From Bryopsis sp. KO-2023 (taxonomy: Eukaryota > Chlorophyta > Ulvophyceae > Bryopsidales > Bryopsidaceae): a stretch of 64,000 bases of DNA. The notes under the pieces were generated by a model that ran no database searches, was not told the DNA's origin, and saw only the letters and a program-made list of their open reading frames with translations. Positions within the stretch are counted from its first letter, which is position 1. Each line of letters begins with the position of its first letter. This document shows positions 60,018-64,000 of the stretch, one piece after another. A program made the translations under genes and the position numbers. The stretch spans positions 930,001 to 994,000 of the forward strand of contig BSYQ01000014.1 of assembly GCA_030272585.1 (NCBI GenBank). Direction: 5' to 3'.

Positions 60018-60046
60018 GGTCGCACAGGGGTGAATTTCCCATAGTG
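60018..60046 (-). repeat. Right terminal inverted repeat
   Basis: Reverse complement of the left repeat with one difference (C to T at position 14 of the repeat). Confidence 0.85.
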
Positions 60047-60653
60047 TCTTGGTGGGCCAAAAAAACAAGCCGTGGCTTGTTCATTCTCCAAATTGACTCG
60101 GCATGCTGTTTTCAATCCCGCTTTTGGATTTTCGAAACAGTCCGTGTGGAGCACTTTGGATTATGGGGCAGCGGTTTGGTAGGCTTTCCTTGCCCAGCAA
60201 CAAAAAGCTAAGATCGAATTGTTGCAGCGCGAATTCTGTTTGTTTGTTTGTTGTTCGTTCACCACCTCGTACATACGGCGCTCTGGCTTGTCCCAAAGAA
60301 TTTCGCTCTTCAGGGAGACATGTGGGTGGCCATGATCTACACGTTTATGGTGGATCAGGATGATCGTCGTTGTCCCCAACGCAAAATTTGTGCGCCCCGA
60401 CACAACGGAGGTCGACGGGTCCTTGGAAGTCGAGGTCCCAACGTTGGTGGAACCAGCAGTCGCCACAGATCTGCTGGAACTGGACGGAGTCGCACGGTGT
60501 GAAAGAACAGAGTGGGGACCGTTGTGAGGCGCATGGAGCCTGGTGGCGCGCCCATCAAGCCAGCGATGGAACGGTTGTGCTACGAGGAAGGGGGCGAGCG
60601 CGTTGAAATACGGACTCACGGCTTTCCCAAACCGCGAGTCCCGACGCAACACG
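60047..60653. other. Spacer before poly-Gly gene, with short unassigned ORF
   Basis: A 55-codon plus-strand frame (60360-60527: MIVVVPNAKFVRPDTTEVDG...) has coding-like acidic composition but no family and may be the last exon of something longer. About 150 bases before the next ATG match the flank of poly-Gly copy 1. Confidence 0.3.
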
Positions 60654-61886
60654 ATGAACGCGATGTGGTTGCTGCTCACCGTCTTAGGAGCCTTGGCCGC
60701 GTGCCACTCTGCCCACTCCGCTGGTGCGCTGACGACCGTGGTTCTGGCTGTGCAACCCTCGGTTTGGCGGCTTACCTTTTTCACGCTCTTTTTTCTTCAG
60801 ACACCTCGGCGGTGGCGGAGCTTGGCCCCCAGAGATCGTTGCTGCAGCTGGTAGCTCAGTGTAAGTTTTTTTTTGGTGTGTCGGCCTTCCCAGGAAGTTG
60901 CGTTCCATCGGCGACGGAAAACCCTCCTCTATGTTTTGTGCTTCAGGCGAGGACGGAAGAAGGTGGCAAAACAAAGAAGAGTGCAAGAAGAAGTGCAGAG
61001 TACTCGTGCGTGGCGCTGGTCCCAAACTCGGTTTGAAACCCGGAACGGTGAGACTTCTCGAAGACAGCAACGCTTGTGTGGGCACCAGACGATGGTTTTT
61101 TTATTTACGATTGTCTGTCTTGGTCGTCCCAGTGCACCCCAGTCGAAGACCCGCCTTGCCCCCCCGTCACAAAAACCGTGACGTGCAAGCCCAAGAAGAG
61201 GAACGGCACTGGCAAATGCGTTGATGCTATAACCGGGGAAGACTCTTGCTGTTCCGGACGAGTGACGTGCGATTCCGGGATGAGGCGTCTGTTGGGCAAA
61301 AAGAGAAAAGCGAAGGGAAGGAGGAAGAACAAAGCCAAGGCGAGGAAGAGGAGAAGAGCCAAGGGAAGTGGTGAAGATGAAGACGAAGAAGATGAAGAAA
61401 AATCCGCCGCAGCCGCAGGAGGTGGAGGTGGCGGCGGAGGAGGTGGTGGCGGCGGCGGCGGAGGTGGTGGAGGCGGAGGTGGTGGTGGCGGCGGAGGTGG
61501 AGGAGGTGGAGGGGGAGGAGGCGGCGGCGGGGGAGGTGGAGGTGGAGGGGGAGGAGGCGGCGGCGGGGGAGGTGGAGGTGTTCGAAGGCGCCGCAATCGC
61601 GGCAACGACAACGGTGGTGGCAGCAACCCAGACCCCGACAACGGTGATGGCAGCGACCCAGACCCCGACAACGGTGATGGCAGCGACCCAGACCCCGACG
61701 ACGGTGGGCTGAGTGCACACGAATCGGCTAGATTGGGTTCGTCGAGTGCATCACAACATCACACAAAATCTGACTGTATTGTGCTCTTGTCTTGCAGATG
61801 AGTGCGACAACAAAAAAGGACAGTGCAACGCGTGCACTGAAACGGAAGAGGGTGTGTGCGAGGAGGTGAGCAATATGGATTATTAA
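60654..61886 (+). CDS. Secreted cysteine-rich poly-glycine protein, copy 2
   Basis: Model: join(60654..60723, 60801..60860, 60947..61047, 61133..61703, 61798..61886), 296 residues, phases 1, 1, 0, 1 as in copy 1. Signal peptide MNAMWLLLTVLGALAACHSA. Exon 3 carries CEDGRRWQNKEECKKKC and a longer basic tail than copy 1. Exon 4 has the same Cys core (VTCKPKKRNGTGKC ... SCCSGRVTCDSG), then an identical Lys/Arg-rich and acidic segment, about 54 glycines, RRRRN and three Asn/Pro/Asp/Gly repeats (SDPDPDNGDG). Exon 5 has DECDNKKGQC and ends after VCEEVSNMDY. The basic, acidic and poly-Gly parts are the best conserved between copies, while exon 3 and the tail diverge. The role is unknown; the composition suggests a secreted structural or mineral-binding protein. 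Confidence 0.7.
61418..61579 (+). repeat. GGN tract encoding poly-Gly, copy 2
   Basis: About 54 GGN codons with mixed third bases. An internal duplicated block (GGAGGCGGCGGCGGGGGAGG-type) shows recent expansion. Confidence 0.85.
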
Positions 61887-63218
61887 GTAATAGCACCAAC
61901 ATCATCTGAAAAAACCAACCGCGATAAAATGACGAGAACTGGCCGTTGTTTTATCGCTTACGCCTCTTTATCGAATTCGGATACCGCTGACGATGATTAG
62001 CGCAAAAATAACGCCCATAAAATTGCGTGCTTGTTGCGACTGTGCCAACGTGAAACAGCGCCACCAGTAATTTGACGTTGTTTCACGTTGCTTTTTGCGG
62101 TTGCGTTAATTTCACGCTCAGAGAGCGTCAGCGATATGTTGACGTTGTTTCACGTCGCTTGTTGTGGGTATGTTGCTTTCACGCTTAGAGAGCGTCAGCG
62201 ATATTTTGACGTTGTTTCACGTCGCTTGTTGTGGCTACGTTGCTTTCACGCTCAGAGAGCGTCAGCGATATTTTGACGTTGTTTCACGCTGTTGTACGAC
62301 ATCCAAAGAGGGGTGAATTATCGGTGAATGATGCAATAGATCTAATAGTAGGAACCTTTTGGGAATAGAACCCAATCCCCTGGAGGGGGCCACCAGGGAT
62401 TCCACTCAATTTCTTAAAACTTAAGTTTAAGGACGTGTGTCAACCCTGAAGTGAGAAATCTAGCATCATGCTTGATGTTCACTGAGGTCACCCAATTCTT
62501 GTAATCTGTGCTCCATACACAAGGAATTCTACCCTCATTCGACTTCCATCACCACTCTTCGCTCGGGCAGCCAAGAAGTCGGCCTTGAACCCTCTATTAG
62601 TTGCATTTTTTTTCGCTTTGGAACGCATCAGCCTTCGAGCCATCTAACACACACACCCATGCACTGCAAATCAGCACCGCACTCAAATCCTATCACAAAT
62701 TTGTGATGGAGGACACATCAAACCTACTGCAAACTTACTTCTCGTTTGCTTTTCCTCTTATAGTCGATCGCCACCACCATTGCTGATCCGTTGGGATTGA
62801 GTTATCCATGAATACAGCCACAGAGATACGTTCAACAACTTATGTTTTCATCATCAGGGTGATTTCAAGGTCGAGACAGCTTTAAAATGTTTTTGGCATG
62901 AAGATTCTCTAGCTTCTTTTTGTGGATATCTTCTGTGCTCATTCCAGCCTGCAACCTTCTACAATAGACACATTCATCAAGCGAGGGACTGATGCAAATG
63001 CACGAAAGGCTCAAACCTACAAGATTCAGAATCAACAATGGAATATATTTCTCTTCCTCCAATTGCCAATGCACCCAGGAGTGCTGTCAGGGAGTGAAGA
63101 TAAAGAACTGCAAATAACATTTCAAGAACACAGTGATTCAGAGTTTTATTTTCGACTCCACACAGTTTTTTTGCAGCAGTGGGTGATCCTGAAATACATG
63201 CCCTGGGGATGGGAATAG
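61887..63218. other. Spacer with 67-bp tandem repeat
   Basis: After the poly-Gly gene come a GC-moderate stretch and the 67-bp repeat (62074-62300), then unremarkable sequence to 63218. No gene is recognised, though small exons of the right-edge gene could lie here. Confidence 0.45.
62074..62300 (+). repeat. 67-bp tandem repeat, about 3.3 copies
   Basis: GACGTTGTTTCACG recurs at 62074, 62141, 62208 and 62275. Each unit also holds a GCTCAGAGAGCGTC block. Confidence 0.92.
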
Positions 63219-64000
63219 GAAGCAACAGGATGTATCCTCCAAAACAGGGGAGATGTGGTTTGGTGTGATGTGTATAAGGGAAAAAAGTCACAACAGGAAA
63301 ATCCTGAACCTGGGAGTAGCGAGGAATCCGATCCTGACGCCGAGCACCACCAGAAAAACGTCGGCACGCAAGCAGGGTGGTGCTCACAGCCACCCAGGCT
63401 CTCTCGCCCGTCCATCCCAGCTAGAGGCGCTAGCAACGCGATCGACCAACTCCATCCCCTCGCCATTCCATCTAAGCTAGAGACCCTCGTAACACGATCG
63501 CTGAACTCCACTGTCAACGTCCATAGGAGTACATCCGATTATCGCGGAGCAGAACTGCAAGCCTCTCCACATAGCCCGCCCAGGAAAAAAATTAAAAAAA
63601 AACCAAACTCTGTTGGCTTACAGACCCCTCGTCGAGCTGACTCCAAACCCAGGAGGGTAGTAGTCGCGATCGCCACAGAAAGGGTCCCCTCAGTTCACGG
63701 AAAACCCCGCTTTTTTTACCCCCAAGCGTCGAAGCGCCGAGTCGTTTCACGTCCAAAAAGAGAAAAAACAGACCCTTACCCAACCCTAACCCAACCCAAA
63801 CCCAAACCCATTATTGGCAGCGAACAGCATCCACGACCTCAACACGACCTCAGAAAGCGGACTTCCTGTCTTGTGCAAGTCAGAGTCGCTTATCGATTGG
63901 CGGAAACCTATCGGAGATCGAAAAAATATCAACAGGCCCAAGAAGTCGAACGCGAACAGGACAAGCGAAAATGTCTCCAAACCCATGGGAAGTCACATCG
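63219..64000 (+). CDS. Open exon of a basic, probably nuclear protein, cut by the window edge
   Basis: The frame with codons starting at multiples of three is free of stops from just after a TAG at 63216 to the end (260 codons). It has no early Met, so it is an internal or last exon, probably entered at an acceptor such as AACAG at 63223-63228. It starts with a compact segment (CILQNRGDVVWCDVYKGKKS), then acidic Ser/Glu/Asp (PGSSEESDPDAEHHQ), then long Lys/Arg/Pro-rich disorder (PPRKKIKKKP; RRADSKPRRVVVAIATERV) and a charged helix (YQQAQEVEREQDKRK). No family is recognised. Nuclear or chromatin function is a guess from the basic clusters. Confidence 0.45.

Larger units (their letters stand above)
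55759..60046. mobile_element. TIR-bounded composite element with gene cargo and satellite
   Basis: A 29-bp terminal inverted repeat starts CACTATGGGAAAT at 55759-55787 and returns in reverse complement at 60018-60046 (28 of 29 bases match). Both termini lead into clusters of the word GTCGCAC, sparse on the left (55780-56095) and in a 64-bp satellite on the right. The interior holds a multi-exon membrane protein gene and no transposase. The CACTA start and subterminal repeats recall CACTA/CMC-type DNA transposons, but no 3-bp (or 8-bp) target duplication is visible: flanks are AAT and TCT. An alternative is two separate, inverted copies of a shorter repeat that happen to flank a host gene. Confidence 0.6.

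Overview
The window is nuclear DNA from a flagellated unicellular eukaryote. The genes are split by GT-AG introns (typically 4-9 exons), stops are standard, and there are no operons or ribosome binding sites. Two prephenate/arogenate dehydratase genes with leader-like N-termini point to a phenylalanine-making, probably plastid-bearing protist lineage, and an inner-arm dynein intermediate chain shows that it builds motile flagella. The species cannot be fixed from sequence alone. Exons are GC-rich and regular, while introns and spacers are full of T, A, C and G homopolymers, microsatellites and transposon debris.

Layout. 1-7.6 kb: a small protein with a mitochondrial-type N-terminus (1717-3132, +), a weak minus-strand gene (4680-5180) and two decayed LINE tails pointing at each other (about 6.0-6.5 kb). 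7.6-8.8 kb: a secreted poly-glycine protein gene (-). 9.5-11.5 kb: a PLAC8-like membrane protein (-). 13.5-15.8 kb: a VTT/TVP38 membrane protein (-), divergent from an FHA-domain gene (16.6-17.3 kb, +). 20.8-23.5 kb: a Rab-like GTPase fused behind a hydrophobic N-terminal region (-). 23.5-24.0 kb: a small basic protein candidate (-). 24.2-28.6 kb: dynein intermediate chain, IC140/DNAI3 type (-), sharing a short divergent promoter with ribosomal protein eL24 (29.0-31.4 kb, +). 32.4-37.0 kb: PQBP1-like splicing factor (+). 37.4-46.0 kb: two tandem prephenate/arogenate dehydratase-like genes (+), the second with a pogo-like MITE in an intron. 48.2-51.6 kb: NAD(P)-binding SDR-like protein (+). 53.0-55.5 kb: SPFH/band 7 protein (+). 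55.8-60.0 kb: a TIR-bounded segment carrying a multi-pass membrane protein gene and a 64-bp satellite. 60.7-61.9 kb: a second poly-glycine secreted protein gene (+), paralogous to and inverted relative to the first. 63.2-64.0 kb: an open reading frame running off the right edge.

Most genes are unrelated housekeeping or ciliary functions. The links seen are the tandem dehydratase pair (phenylalanine branch), the divergent eL24/dynein pair, and the poly-glycine paralogs near both ends. The least conventional part is the 4.3-kb TIR-bounded composite, whose termini share the GTCGCAC word with its internal satellite. Exon joins were made by eye from splice consensus, reading phase and protein sense. 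Where all phases close, the model is called with more confidence.
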